From Calditrichota bacterium (GTDB taxonomy: Bacteria > Calditrichota > Calditrichia > Calditrichales > J004), in the NCBI GenBank assembly GCA_013112635.1, contig JABFGF010000008.1, positions 62,001 through 126,000 on the forward strand: a DNA stretch of 64,000 bases, read 5' to 3'. The translations under genes and the position numbers were made by a program. This document shows positions 1-9,054 of this stretch, one piece after another. Position 1 is the stretch's first letter, and every line of letters begins with the position of its first letter. The notes below the pieces were generated by a model, which saw only the letters and a list, made by a program, of their open reading frames with translations, made no database searches and was not told the origin of the DNA.

Positions 1-1047
1 AAATGTAAAATAACAATTGAAAAAAAACAGGGAAAAGGCAAATGGGGTTCTTGTTCTGATTCTGCTTATGTCCAGTCAGGTGCAGAACTGGCATTAGTTA
101 AGAATAAGGGCGACAAAGAAAAGATAAGGGTTGGAGAACTATTACCTTTGGAAAAATTTATTTCACTTAAAACCAACGATCATCTGATCCTTACAAGTGA
201 GCCGGATGCCGGCGAAGATGCCAAATATGATGATGCCGGCAATATTATTCAAAAGGCCCATGTTAGCTGTACTTTGCCGGAAATATTTAACGACCTTTGC
301 ATCGGGGAACCGATATTTTTTGATGATGGAAAAATTGAAGGCATTATTGAAAGTATAAATGAAAAAGATCTGGATATTAAAATCACTTATGCAAAAGATA
401 ATGGCAGTAAGCTGAAAGCTGATAAAGGAATTAATTTACCGAAGAGCGATATTAAAACCAGTGGATTGACAAAAAAAGATATAACGGATATGGAGTTCGT
501 GTTAGAACATTCTGATTCTGTAAACTTTTCGTTTGTAAATGATGAAAATGATGTTGAGCAGCTTCATAATCTTTTCGAGGAAAAACAAAAATCAGTTGGC
601 GTGATCCTTAAAATTGAAACCGAAAAAGGCTTCAAAAATCTCCCGCGTATTTTACTGAGGGCAATGAAAAATTATCCGATTGGTGTAATGATTGCGCGAG
701 GTGATTTAGCCATCGAAACAGGTTGGAAGAATTTTGCCAGTATCCAGGAAGAAATAATGCGCATTTGTGAAGCAGCACATATTCCCGATATTTGGGCAAC
801 TCAGGTTTTGGAAAACCTGGCTAAAAAAGGCGTTCCTACAAGATCAGAAATTACCGATTCTGCTTTAGCGCAAAGGGCCGAATGCGTAATGCTTAATAAA
901 GGATATTACATTACCAAAGCAATTAAAATGCTGGATAAAATATTGCGCAGGATGCAGTATTTTCAGAAGAAAAAAGAAATAATGCTTCCGAAATTAGCAG
1001 GGGCAGATAAACTTGTTTTATCTCATGAAATTTATGATATCAATTGA
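1..1047 (+). CDS. Pyruvate kinase-like protein, 5' end missing
   Basis: The frame is open from the first base to the stop at 1047, so the N-terminus lies outside the window. About 348 residues are visible. They carry the C-terminal half of a pyruvate kinase barrel: FFDDGKIEG, KGINLP, ILKIET, MIARGDLAIE and an ATQVLENLAKKG-PTRSEITD segment that matches the usual ATQMLESM-PTRAE block. In true pyruvate kinases these residues bind Mg and phosphoenolpyruvate. The protein stops soon after the barrel and lacks the usual C-terminal domain. The MLESM methionines are replaced, so a divergent paralogue is as likely as the glycolytic enzyme. A TTG at 148 is in frame but has homologous sequence upstream of it, so I do not take it as the start. 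Confidence 0.8.
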   Translation, partial: KCKITIEKKQGKGKWGSCSDSAYVQSGAELALVKNKGDKEKIRVGELLPLEKFISLKTNDHLILTSEPDAGEDAKYDDAGNIIQKAHVSCTLPEIFNDLCIGEPIFFDDGKIEGIIESINEKDLDIKITYAKDNGSKLKADKGINLPKSDIKTSGLTKKDITDMEFVLEHSDSVNFSFVNDENDVEQLHNLFEEKQKSVGVILKIETEKGFKNLPRILLRAMKNYPIGVMIARGDLAIETGWKNFASIQEEIMRICEAAHIPDIWATQVLENLAKKGVPTRSEITDSALAQRAECVMLNKGYYITKAIKMLDKILRRMQYFQKKKEIMLPKLAGADKLVLSHEIYDIN

Positions 1048-1096
1048 GACGTTATAGGATAGGAGATTGATATCATCTTAAAGGAGTATTTATATT

Positions 1097-2236
1097 GTGG
1101 TTATTAAAAGGATTCTTAAAATGGTTAGTTTGTTTATCATAGGAATAGTTGTTTTCCTGATATTGAGTGTGACGCTTTTCCTAAATTTTTATCCTACACT
1201 TGGTGGATCGCAATCGGCAGAACGTAAAGAGTTATTTGAGCAGTCTGGTCATTATAAAGATGGTATTTTTGTAAACCAGATTAAAACGACAATGGATATG
1301 AATTTCAGTAAAGGTATGTCTATCTTAAAAGATTATATAAACGGGATTCCCAATCAATCACCTAAAAATCCAGTACCGGTTTTGCCTTTGGATTCAATGA
1401 CGATTGTTTCAAAAAAGGATTCAATCCCGCGAGTAACCTGGTTTGGCCATTCAGCTTTTTTGCTGGAAATTAATGGTAAAAATATTTTGCTGGATCCGAT
1501 GTTTGGGGAAGCAGCAGCTCCTCATTCATGGCTTGGACCAAGCCGCTTTAGTGATGGTTTACCAATTGAAATAGAAAAACTTCCTAAAATCGACGCTGTA
1601 GTTTTTTCACATGATCATTATGATCATTTGGATTATGATTCCATCATCAAATTAAAAAATAAAGTTGATCATTTTTATACGCCTTTAGGAGTTGGAGCCC
1701 ATCTTTTGGCCTGGGGAGTTGAAGAATCCAAAATAAGCGAACTTAATTGGTGGGATGAAGTTTTTGTTGATGATCTTCATTTTATCTGTGCTCCTGCAAG
1801 GCATTTTTCAGGTCGTGGTCTACTTGATCGTTCGACAACTATGTGGGCTTCATGGATTATCAAATCAAAAACATATTCGATTTATTTTAGTGGTGACAGC
1901 GGTTATGGACCACATTTTAAAGAGATCGGTGAAAAGCACGGCCCTTTCGATTTCGCCATGATGGAATGTGGGCAGTATGATAAGCGTTGGGAAAATATAC
2001 ACATGCTTCCGGAACAAACAGCACAGGCTGCATTAGAGTTAAACACAAAATTGATGATGCCAATTCACTGGGGATCATTTGTACTTGCCTTGCACAGTTG
2101 GACCGATCCGGTAGAACGGGTAACTAAAAAAGCACAAGAGCTTGGTGTTGAAGTTATTACACCCAAAATTGGTGAGCAGTTTAACCTTAATGAAACGAAA
2201 ATAGAAGACAATAATTGGTGGGTAAAATGGCATTAG
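1097..2236 (+). CDS. Membrane-anchored metallo-beta-lactamase-fold hydrolase (UlaG/NAPE-PLD-like)
   Basis: This is a 379-residue protein with one N-terminal transmembrane segment (about 8-30), so the catalytic domain is probably periplasmic. The zinc site is visible as SHDHYDH (H172, H174, D176, H177), followed by H236, D267 in YFSGDSGYG, and H324 in MPIHWGS. The motif order WFGHSAFLLE, LLDPMFG, SHDHYDH and HWGSF is that of the UlaG/N-acylphosphatidylethanolamine phospholipase D-like branch. Substrates there include phospholipids and sugar lactones; the real one cannot be told here. The start is GTG, preceded by AAGGAG at 1081. A nested hairpin with a T-run follows the gene. Confidence 0.85.
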   Translation: MVIKRILKMVSLFIIGIVVFLILSVTLFLNFYPTLGGSQSAERKELFEQSGHYKDGIFVNQIKTTMDMNFSKGMSILKDYINGIPNQSPKNPVPVLPLDSMTIVSKKDSIPRVTWFGHSAFLLEINGKNILLDPMFGEAAAPHSWLGPSRFSDGLPIEIEKLPKIDAVVFSHDHYDHLDYDSIIKLKNKVDHFYTPLGVGAHLLAWGVEESKISELNWWDEVFVDDLHFICAPARHFSGRGLLDRSTTMWASWIIKSKTYSIYFSGDSGYGPHFKEIGEKHGPFDFAMMECGQYDKRWENIHMLPEQTAQAALELNTKLMMPIHWGSFVLALHSWTDPVERVTKKAQELGVEVITPKIGEQFNLNETKIEDNNWWVKWH

Positions 2237-2258
2237 AAAATAGCATCGCATCAAAATA

Positions 2259-2332
2259 AAGAAATGGTTCGACTACGCTCACCATGAAGAACATAAGCTT
2301 CATCTCGAGCGAAGATAAGAGATTTCTTTTTT
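2259..2332 (+). repeat. Nested palindromic intergenic element, REP-like, probably also a terminator
   Basis: The gap after the hydrolase folds into nested arms: AAAGAAAT with ATTTCTTT at the ends, CGCTC (2276) with GAGCG (2307), and ATGAAG (2284) with CTTCAT (2298). A T-run follows at 2326. The segment GGTTCGACTACGCTCACC resembles the short dispersed palindromes common in FCB-group genomes. Only one copy is in this window, so its repetitive nature is inferred. Confidence 0.5.
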
Positions 2333-2374
2333 GATTATTTTAAATATTATCCGCAGCTCTCTAGTGAGAAAAAT

Positions 2375-3049
2375 ATGAATAACAAAATAAGAGCAATAAT
2401 AACTGGCGTAACAGGCATGGTGGGTGAGGGCGTTTTACACGAGTGCCTGAATCATCCTTTGGTAGAATCGGTTTTGGTTATTAACCGCCGGCCATGTGGA
2501 GTGCAACATGATAAGGTAACAGAAATTATTCATGAGGATTTTCATAACCTGACAGAAATAAAACATCAGCTGTCGGGGTATAATGCCTGCTATTTCTGTA
2601 TGGGCGTTTCATCAATCGGGATGAAAGAACCAGAATACACTCGTATTACCTACAATTTAACAATGCATGTCGCGGAAACGTTACATGAGCTTAATCCAGA
2701 AATGACATTTACCTATGTTTCCGGGGACGGAACGTCCGGCGATGAAAATGGAAAAACAATGTGGAACCGTGTAAAAAGTAAAACTGAAAATGAGTTATTG
2801 AAGTTGTTCAAAAATGCTTATATGTTCCGCCCGGGTTATATTCAGCCAACTAAAGGCTTAAAAAATGCTTACAGGATTTATTCATTCACGGCACCATTTT
2901 ATCCAATTTTAAAAACAGTGTTCACAGGATTTGTTTGCACTTTGCAGGATTTAGGCTTGGCCATGATTGATGTGACCTTAAATGGCTATGGAAAACGTAT
3001 TTTTGAAAACAGAGATATAACAAAAGTGGCAAATACTTATGAGAGGTAA
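2375..3049 (+). CDS. NAD(P)-binding Rossmann-fold protein (atypical SDR/epimerase-like)
   Basis: This 224-residue soluble protein has a glycine-rich nucleotide-binding loop, GVTGMVG at residues 11-17, right after the first beta strand. A second strand ends in INRRP, and FRPGYIQP is seen later. This is the pattern of atypical short-chain dehydrogenases/NAD-dependent epimerase-like proteins of the NmrA/oxidoreductase-HTATIP2 type. The canonical YxxxK catalytic pair is not obvious, so it may bind cofactor without classical SDR chemistry. Its end overlaps the next gene by 11 bases, so the two are probably co-transcribed. Confidence 0.75.
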   Translation: MNNKIRAIITGVTGMVGEGVLHECLNHPLVESVLVINRRPCGVQHDKVTEIIHEDFHNLTEIKHQLSGYNACYFCMGVSSIGMKEPEYTRITYNLTMHVAETLHELNPEMTFTYVSGDGTSGDENGKTMWNRVKSKTENELLKLFKNAYMFRPGYIQPTKGLKNAYRIYSFTAPFYPILKTVFTGFVCTLQDLGLAMIDVTLNGYGKRIFENRDITKVANTYER

Positions 3050-4295
3050 TCCAATAATTTCATTATTAATTTTTAGTATAATTATTTTGGCCATTGATTT
3101 CTATGTTTTTTGGGGTATCAGAAAAATAACACGTGATTATAGAGCATTGGTTAAGAAAATTGTAACTATTGCCTTTTGGTTTGTACCTGTGTTCAGTATA
3201 AGCGGCCTGGTCATGATTTTTCTTTTCCGTGAAAGCATTTCGCCTGCAAAAACAATGACTTGGTTCTATTATGTAAGTGGGCCCTTCATCCTTTTTTATG
3301 TGCCAAAACTTATTTTTATTTTATTCAATTTGGTTGACGATATTTATTTTCTAATTCGCAAATTAGTGACACAGGTTCAAACAAAATCAAACGCTGAAAA
3401 GAGAACGATTACCCGCAGAAAATTTTTAACACAGGTTGGGATTGTTACTGCGGGTATTCCATTTTTATCCCTTTTTTATGGCATAGTTTATGGCAGGTTT
3501 GATTTTACGGTTCGAAAACTCAAGCTAAAATTTAAATCTTTCCCCAAAGAAATGAATGGTTTAAAAGTAGTACAGATTTCAGATTTTCATATTGGTAGCT
3601 TTTTGGGCAAGAAAAAAACGATTGATGAAGCTGTTGATCTAATTAACCAGCAACATGCGGATATACTTCTGTTTACCGGGGATTTTGTAAATAATGTTTC
3701 TACCGAAGTGGATGAGTTTATCGAAAGTTTAAAAAACCTAAAAGCCCGGATTGGAAAGTTTTCTGTTTTGGGCAATCATGATTATGGAGAATATGTTCGT
3801 TGGCCAAGCGTTGAAGAAAAGAAAAAGAATCTTAACAGGCTAATTAAAATCCAACAAGATATTGGCTTTGATCTTTTGTTAAATGAGTCCAGGACTATAG
3901 AACTGAATGGAGCCAATTTTGAATTATTAGGAGTTGAGAATTGGGGGCTCCCGCCATTTCCGCAATATGGTGATTTAGAGAAAACCCTTTCCGGCTCCAA
4001 CTCGGAATCATTTCAAATATTAATGTCACATGATCCAACCCATTTTAGTGCGCAGGTTGCCGGGAAAACAAATATCGATCTAACACTTTCCGGGCATACG
4101 CATGGTGCACAATTTGGAATTGAAATTCCCGGCTGGCGATGGAGCCCTGTTAACCTCCGCTACAAATATTGGGGCGGGCTTTATGAAGAAGCTAATCAAA
4201 AGATTTATGTCAATACCGGGATTGGCTTTATCGGATTTCCTGGCCGCGTAGGAATGCCACCGGAAATAACCGTTTTTGAAATTGAACAAGGATGA
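3039..4295 (+). CDS. Membrane metallophosphoesterase (YkuE-like) with internal twin-arginine motif
   Basis: The protein has 418 residues. Three predicted transmembrane helices (about 7-25, 41-63 and 75-97) precede TRRKFL at 125-130 and another hydrophobic stretch (131-150), which together look like a Tat signal. The calcineurin-like phosphoesterase domain follows with all metal ligands: SDFH (D182, H184), TGDF (D215), GNHD (N246, H247), SHDP (H331) and GHTH (H353, H355). YkuE-family enzymes act outside the cytoplasmic membrane on phosphoesters, often lipid-linked. The gene overlaps the Rossmann-fold gene upstream, suggesting a shared envelope or lipid role, which is inference only. Confidence 0.85.
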   Translation: MRGNPIISLLIFSIIILAIDFYVFWGIRKITRDYRALVKKIVTIAFWFVPVFSISGLVMIFLFRESISPAKTMTWFYYVSGPFILFYVPKLIFILFNLVDDIYFLIRKLVTQVQTKSNAEKRTITRRKFLTQVGIVTAGIPFLSLFYGIVYGRFDFTVRKLKLKFKSFPKEMNGLKVVQISDFHIGSFLGKKKTIDEAVDLINQQHADILLFTGDFVNNVSTEVDEFIESLKNLKARIGKFSVLGNHDYGEYVRWPSVEEKKKNLNRLIKIQQDIGFDLLLNESRTIELNGANFELLGVENWGLPPFPQYGDLEKTLSGSNSESFQILMSHDPTHFSAQVAGKTNIDLTLSGHTHGAQFGIEIPGWRWSPVNLRYKYWGGLYEEANQKIYVNTGIGFIGFPGRVGMPPEITVFEIEQG

Positions 4296-4320
4296 TAGTT
4301 TATTAACCGTCTACCATCCT

Positions 4321-4349
4321 AAAAAGGCCGGCTATTAAATTCGCCGGCC
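4321..4349 (-). terminator. Rho-independent terminator of the first RND operon
   Basis: Read on the minus strand, a 7-bp GC-rich stem (GGCCGGC/GCCGGCC) with a 10-base loop is followed by TTTTT. It lies about 35 bases beyond the stop of the minus-strand permease gene. Confidence 0.85.
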
Positions 4350-4384
4350 ATAGTCATTGTTTCAGGATATACTTATAATCAACT

Positions 4385-7300
4385 TTATAATCTATTTCTT
4401 ACCCCCCACTTTTCAAAAAGAACTGGAATAACAATCATATTTAAGAATGTGGCCGTCAATAAGCCACCAAGAATAACAATAGACATCGGCGCCTGTATTT
4501 CACTACCCGGCTCTCCTATGGCCAGGGCCAGGGGCAACAATGCAAGCCCTGTTGTTAATGCAGTCATTAAAATAGGATTTAACCTTTCCAATGAACCTTG
4601 TACAACTGCATCGTGTAGGGATTTGCCTTCTTCCTCTATTAAGTGGTTGTAATGTGAAACCATAATAATTCCATTACGCACCGCTATACCAAACAAAGTA
4701 ATAAAGCCAACCATTGAAGCAATAGTAATAATTCCTTCGCTAAAAAATAGGGCAATTACCCCACCAATTAAGGCTAATGGCAAGTTGACCATTACAAGTA
4801 AAGATTGACGGAAATTCCCAAACTCCATGTAAAGGGCTACCAAAATAGCAATAATGGACAGAACGCTAAGCAACATAATTAAGCGGGTTGCTTCAGTAGC
4901 ACTTTCAAATTGACCGCCATACTCCACATAATAGCCCTGTGGAAAAGAGACATTTTCAGCAACCTGTGATTTAATATCATCTACCACACTTTGTAAATCC
5001 CTGTCAGCTACATTTGCCTGAACGACAATTTTGCGTTGTACATTTTCACGACTTATATAGTTTGGACCTTTATCAATCTGAATATCAGTAACCATTTTCA
5101 AAGGTATCTGGGCACCATTTGGCAGATCAATTAATGAATTACGTACGGCATCTAGGTTATCGCGAAATTGCGGTGCATATCGTATAACAATGTCATGACG
5201 GTTTTGCCCTTCATAAACCTGTGACACTGGCAACCCCAGAAAAGAAATATCTATCATTTCATCCACATCAGCAGCGGTTAATCCAAAAAGTGCAATGTTA
5301 TCACGATTTACTTTTAGCCGTACCTGCGGAACATCCGTTTGCTGATCTTTAGAAAGGTCAACAATGCCTTCAATATTTTTCATTTGTGATTCAATTTTAT
5401 CAGCCAGGCTACGTAACTTGTAGAGATCAGGACCAAATATTTTTACAGCAATATTAGCCCTTGTACCTGAAAGCATATGGTCAATACGGTGGCTGATAGG
5501 CTGACCGATAGTTATCACCGTACCCGGTACTATAGATAAATTGTTTCGTAACTCTATCAACAATTTCTCTTTACTGATTTGCTCCAAATCTATCTGAACT
5601 TCCATTTCGTGGGCGTGTGATCCCATGGAATGTTCATCCAATTCTGTTCTACCGGTTCTTCGTGCTGTAGATTTAACTGCAGGATGCGCCAAAAGAATTG
5701 TTTCAACCATCTGCCCGATTTTATCAGACTCTTCCAAAGATGTCCCCGGAACGGTAGCCATACTGATATTAAAGGTACCTTCATTAAATTCCGGTAAAAA
5801 GGAACGCCCCATAAAAGGAAGTGTAACCAGTGCAGAAATTATAAAAACCGCTGCTACTGAAATTATTATACGCCTATGTTGTAAGGCCCAAAGCAGACTG
5901 GGCTGATATATTTTTTTTAATTTTCTAACAAGCCATGGCTCGGTTTGGTTGAATTGTCCTATCTTCCTAAGCAGAAAAGAACTAAGCGCAGGTGTAACCG
6001 TAACCGCAACTAAAAGTGAGGCAAAAATAGAAACAACGTAAGCAATACCAAGTGGCCTCAACATACGTCCTTCAACACCGCTTAGGAAAAACAGAGGCAA
6101 AAAGACAACAATGATAATGAAAGTTGCCATTACAATAGGCGTTCTGATTTCTGATGAAGCATTGTGCACAACATCAATAAAGGATCGCTGTTCAGTTACA
6201 GGTTTTAAGGCATTTTGTCGTAAGCGCCGATGAACGTTTTCAACATATATAATAGCATCATCAACCAGTACACCAATAGCAATGGCCAATCCACCCAGGG
6301 TCATAGTATTGACCGTCAAATCAAATACTTTTAGTACGATCATTGTTATTATCAGAGATAAAGGAATGGCTGTAATAGAAATGATTACCGTACGGAAATT
6401 GGCCAGAAATAGCATCAAAACAACAATAACTAAAATAGCACCGTCACGCAAAGCGTCAACTACGTTATTTATAGCCAGCTCAATAAAATCTGATTGTTTA
6501 AAAATATCAGTGTGCATCACAATTCCAGCGGGTAAGGTGTTTTTCGATTCATTAAGCACCATTTGGATTCGGTCTGTCAATTCAAGGGTGTTAGCATCAG
6601 GCTGTTTGCTGACAATCAGCATAATTCCTTTTTCATTATTAATGGATGCTTCGCCAATTTTTGTGGCGGCCGAAATTTTCACTTCCGCTACATCGCCCAG
6701 CAGCAAAGGAACACCTTTACGCACGGCGACAACGGTTTTCTCTAATTCGGAAATATTTTCAATGCGACCTATGCCACGGATCAAATATTCTTTTCCAGAT
6801 TGCACAAAAATCCCACCAGCAGCATTAACATTTGTACGCGAAACAGTGACTAATACTTGGTTTAGGCTTAGATTATTGTTTTTCAAATGCCAGGGGTCAA
6901 TCTGTACTTGGTATTGTTTTGTTTCGCCACCATAAACAAGAACTTGGGATACACCAGGCACAGCCATAATGCGTCTGCGCAAGGTATAGTCTGCTATTGT
7001 TCTCAAATTCATTGCAGCCAGGGTGTCACTGGTTAATCCTACCAGCATAATCTCACCCATTATGGAAGTTACAGGAGCCAAGATGGGTTGATCAACGCCC
7101 GCGGGGATAGCATTTTGCAACGCCTGCATTTTTTCATTCACTATTTGACGGGCTTTAAAAATATATGTACCCCATTCGAACTCAACCCAGATGGTAGATA
7201 AGCCTTGAATAGAGTTTGAACGTACCCGACGTACCCCTGACGCACCATTCACAGCGGTTTCAATTGGAAAGGTTACAAGCATTTCCACTTCTTCGGGTGC

Positions 7301-7468
7301 AAAACCGTGCGCTTCGGTAAGTATGGTCACAGTGGGCGCCGTTAAATCCGGAAACACATCAACCGGTAAATCAATAGAAATAATTGTTCCGGTAATTAAT
7401 AGTGCCGTGGATGCAAGTATTACTATCAGCCTGTTTTTAAGACTTATTTGCATTAATTTATCAAGCAT
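4385..7468 (-). CDS. Heavy-metal efflux RND permease (CusA/CzcA family)
   Basis: This 1027-residue inner-membrane proton-driven exporter has the usual RND length and plan: an N-terminal helix, a large periplasmic loop, a helix bundle from about 335 to 550, a second loop and a C-terminal bundle. LPVDVFPDL near the N-terminus and VDDAIIYVEN in helix 4 (402-411) are diagnostic. The proton-relay aspartates D403/D404 are in an unusual VDDA context, not the DFGxxVDGA of CzcA/CnrA or the VDAA of CusA, so the metal specificity is uncertain. It is the last gene of a minus-strand operon with adaptor and outer-membrane genes upstream and a clear terminator downstream. Confidence 0.93.
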   Translation of the reverse strand: MLDKLMQISLKNRLIVILASTALLITGTIISIDLPVDVFPDLTAPTVTILTEAHGFAPEEVEMLVTFPIETAVNGASGVRRVRSNSIQGLSTIWVEFEWGTYIFKARQIVNEKMQALQNAIPAGVDQPILAPVTSIMGEIMLVGLTSDTLAAMNLRTIADYTLRRRIMAVPGVSQVLVYGGETKQYQVQIDPWHLKNNNLSLNQVLVTVSRTNVNAAGGIFVQSGKEYLIRGIGRIENISELEKTVVAVRKGVPLLLGDVAEVKISAATKIGEASINNEKGIMLIVSKQPDANTLELTDRIQMVLNESKNTLPAGIVMHTDIFKQSDFIELAINNVVDALRDGAILVIVVLMLFLANFRTVIISITAIPLSLIITMIVLKVFDLTVNTMTLGGLAIAIGVLVDDAIIYVENVHRRLRQNALKPVTEQRSFIDVVHNASSEIRTPIVMATFIIIVVFLPLFFLSGVEGRMLRPLGIAYVVSIFASLLVAVTVTPALSSFLLRKIGQFNQTEPWLVRKLKKIYQPSLLWALQHRRIIISVAAVFIISALVTLPFMGRSFLPEFNEGTFNISMATVPGTSLEESDKIGQMVETILLAHPAVKSTARRTGRTELDEHSMGSHAHEMEVQIDLEQISKEKLLIELRNNLSIVPGTVITIGQPISHRIDHMLSGTRANIAVKIFGPDLYKLRSLADKIESQMKNIEGIVDLSKDQQTDVPQVRLKVNRDNIALFGLTAADVDEMIDISFLGLPVSQVYEGQNRHDIVIRYAPQFRDNLDAVRNSLIDLPNGAQIPLKMVTDIQIDKGPNYISRENVQRKIVVQANVADRDLQSVVDDIKSQVAENVSFPQGYYVEYGGQFESATEATRLIMLLSVLSIIAILVALYMEFGNFRQSLLVMVNLPLALIGGVIALFFSEGIITIASMVGFITLFGIAVRNGIIMVSHYNHLIEEEGKSLHDAVVQGSLERLNPILMTALTTGLALLPLALAIGEPGSEIQAPMSIVILGGLLTATFLNMIVIPVLFEKWGVRNRL

Positions 7469-7524
7469 AATTTTTCCTATTTTCTTTTGTCATGCCCGAG
7501 AAACCGGGCATCAAGATTCATTTT

Positions 7525-9042
7525 TTAGTGTGCATGTGGGTGACCAATTTCTTCCGAAATGGAAGCCAACTTTACCTGATACCCACCAAGACTAACAACC
7601 CTTTCACCGGTAGAAACACCTTTTAAAATAGAAATATAATCCTGATGTATCGGACCCGTTTCCAATTCACGTTTTTCAAAAGATTCACCGGAAGAGTGAA
7701 TAAATATTACTTTTTTCGAATTATCATCATAGACAGCAGACAAAGGAACGGTCAGCATGTTCTGCTCCGGATTTGTATAAATTTGCGCACTAAAAGTTTG
7801 TCCAATTAAAAATTTTCGGTCATAATTTTTTGCTTCCAGCCAGAGAATAAGCGTCCTTTTTTGCGGATCAATCATCTCGCCACGGCTAATCAGCTTTATG
7901 TCATCACTATCAAGATTTATCTTTTTATCATTGCCAGGGATATTGATTGAGGCACCGGAAATATCTGTAAGATTTTTGGCATGTTCCGCAAACACGTCTA
8001 ACTTTAACCACACCATATCCGAATCAACAATGCTGAATAGTTTTTGATGACGGTCTATTTTCTGGCCAGGCAAAATGGATACATCTGAAACAATTCCACT
8101 AATTGGCGCTGTAATTAAGAACTGGTTATTCTTTGAATCAAAACGTAAACTACTACCATCAGAATCAAAATAATTTGAAAATCCTGCTTTGTTTATTTCA
8201 TAATTTCGTTTTGCCTGCTCAAAGTCCCGGTCAGAGATTGCCGCTCTATCTTTTAAACGCTGCGCTCTTTCATACTCTGCTTTGGATTGTTCATAATCGA
8301 GATATATTTTTGCCCAGCTATTCTGGGCTACTAATGGTGGAACAATAACGGCCATAGTTTGGCCAATACTTATTTTTTGTCCTGGCTTAACCAGCCTTTT
8401 TGCTTCAGCAATGCTTATTATCCCTTCTACCGGAGATACAATTTCCGCGTATGAAGCTGGTCGTACCCTAACTTCTCCCACAACCCCAACAGAAGATTTA
8501 ATTGGGCGCACCTGAGCGACTTCTGTTGCAAAAGATGTTTTCCACTGTTGCTCTTTCAGATAACTGATCTCTTCCCCGGCATCTTCTTCTTCACTTGCAG
8601 GAATATCAGCCAATGTTTGATATACACTAAAATTTCCTATTGAAAAAGACTCACTTGCCTTATCACCCTGGTAACGGATGCTGAACTGATAATCACCCGC
8701 TGTTTCAAATATCTTAACAGGTGTAAAAATACCTTCGCGTAAAAGTTCATCTTTTTCAATGGAGATATTTGATCCACTGGAACTTTTAAAATTAAGAAAG
8801 ACTTTACCTTCACGAACCGGTTGAAAATCAGCCATAGTAGTTAAATGGATAATGAATTTAATCTCATTACCCACAAAAGCCGTTTCATACTCCATAAAGA
8901 TTTCCATCTTTTCTGTCCATTGAGTTATAGCAATAGCAGGAACTTCCGTTTCAGTAGCAGATTGTTCGTGCTCATGATCATGCGGTTGACAGCCGATTAG
9001 CAGCAACCAACCTGTTAGCAAAATTACAATTAATTTTTTCAT
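7525..9042 (-). CDS. RND periplasmic adaptor lipoprotein (CusB-like)
   Basis: This 505-residue membrane-fusion protein links the permease to the outer-membrane channel. It begins with a lipobox ending at C18, followed directly by a His-rich stretch (HDHEHE), and it ends in HPHAH; both could bind metal. Residues about 35-140 form an extra beta-rich N-terminal domain of the kind seen in metal-specific adaptors. The barrel-sandwich and coiled-coil region follows (about 165-320), then beta-barrel and membrane-proximal domains. The gene sits 56 bases upstream of the permease gene and 12 bases downstream of the TolC-type gene. Confidence 0.9.
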   Translation of the reverse strand: MKKLIVILLTGWLLLIGCQPHDHEHEQSATETEVPAIAITQWTEKMEIFMEYETAFVGNEIKFIIHLTTMADFQPVREGKVFLNFKSSSGSNISIEKDELLREGIFTPVKIFETAGDYQFSIRYQGDKASESFSIGNFSVYQTLADIPASEEEDAGEEISYLKEQQWKTSFATEVAQVRPIKSSVGVVGEVRVRPASYAEIVSPVEGIISIAEAKRLVKPGQKISIGQTMAVIVPPLVAQNSWAKIYLDYEQSKAEYERAQRLKDRAAISDRDFEQAKRNYEINKAGFSNYFDSDGSSLRFDSKNNQFLITAPISGIVSDVSILPGQKIDRHQKLFSIVDSDMVWLKLDVFAEHAKNLTDISGASINIPGNDKKINLDSDDIKLISRGEMIDPQKRTLILWLEAKNYDRKFLIGQTFSAQIYTNPEQNMLTVPLSAVYDDNSKKVIFIHSSGESFEKRELETGPIHQDYISILKGVSTGERVVSLGGYQVKLASISEEIGHPHAH

Positions 9043-9054
9043 TGTTTTCCTCTG

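Noticed and set aside
6282-6935. 217-residue open frame on the plus strand opposite the first RND permease gene
   Set aside because: It lies wholly inside the well-supported permease gene on the other strand, has no ribosome-binding site and shows no domain.
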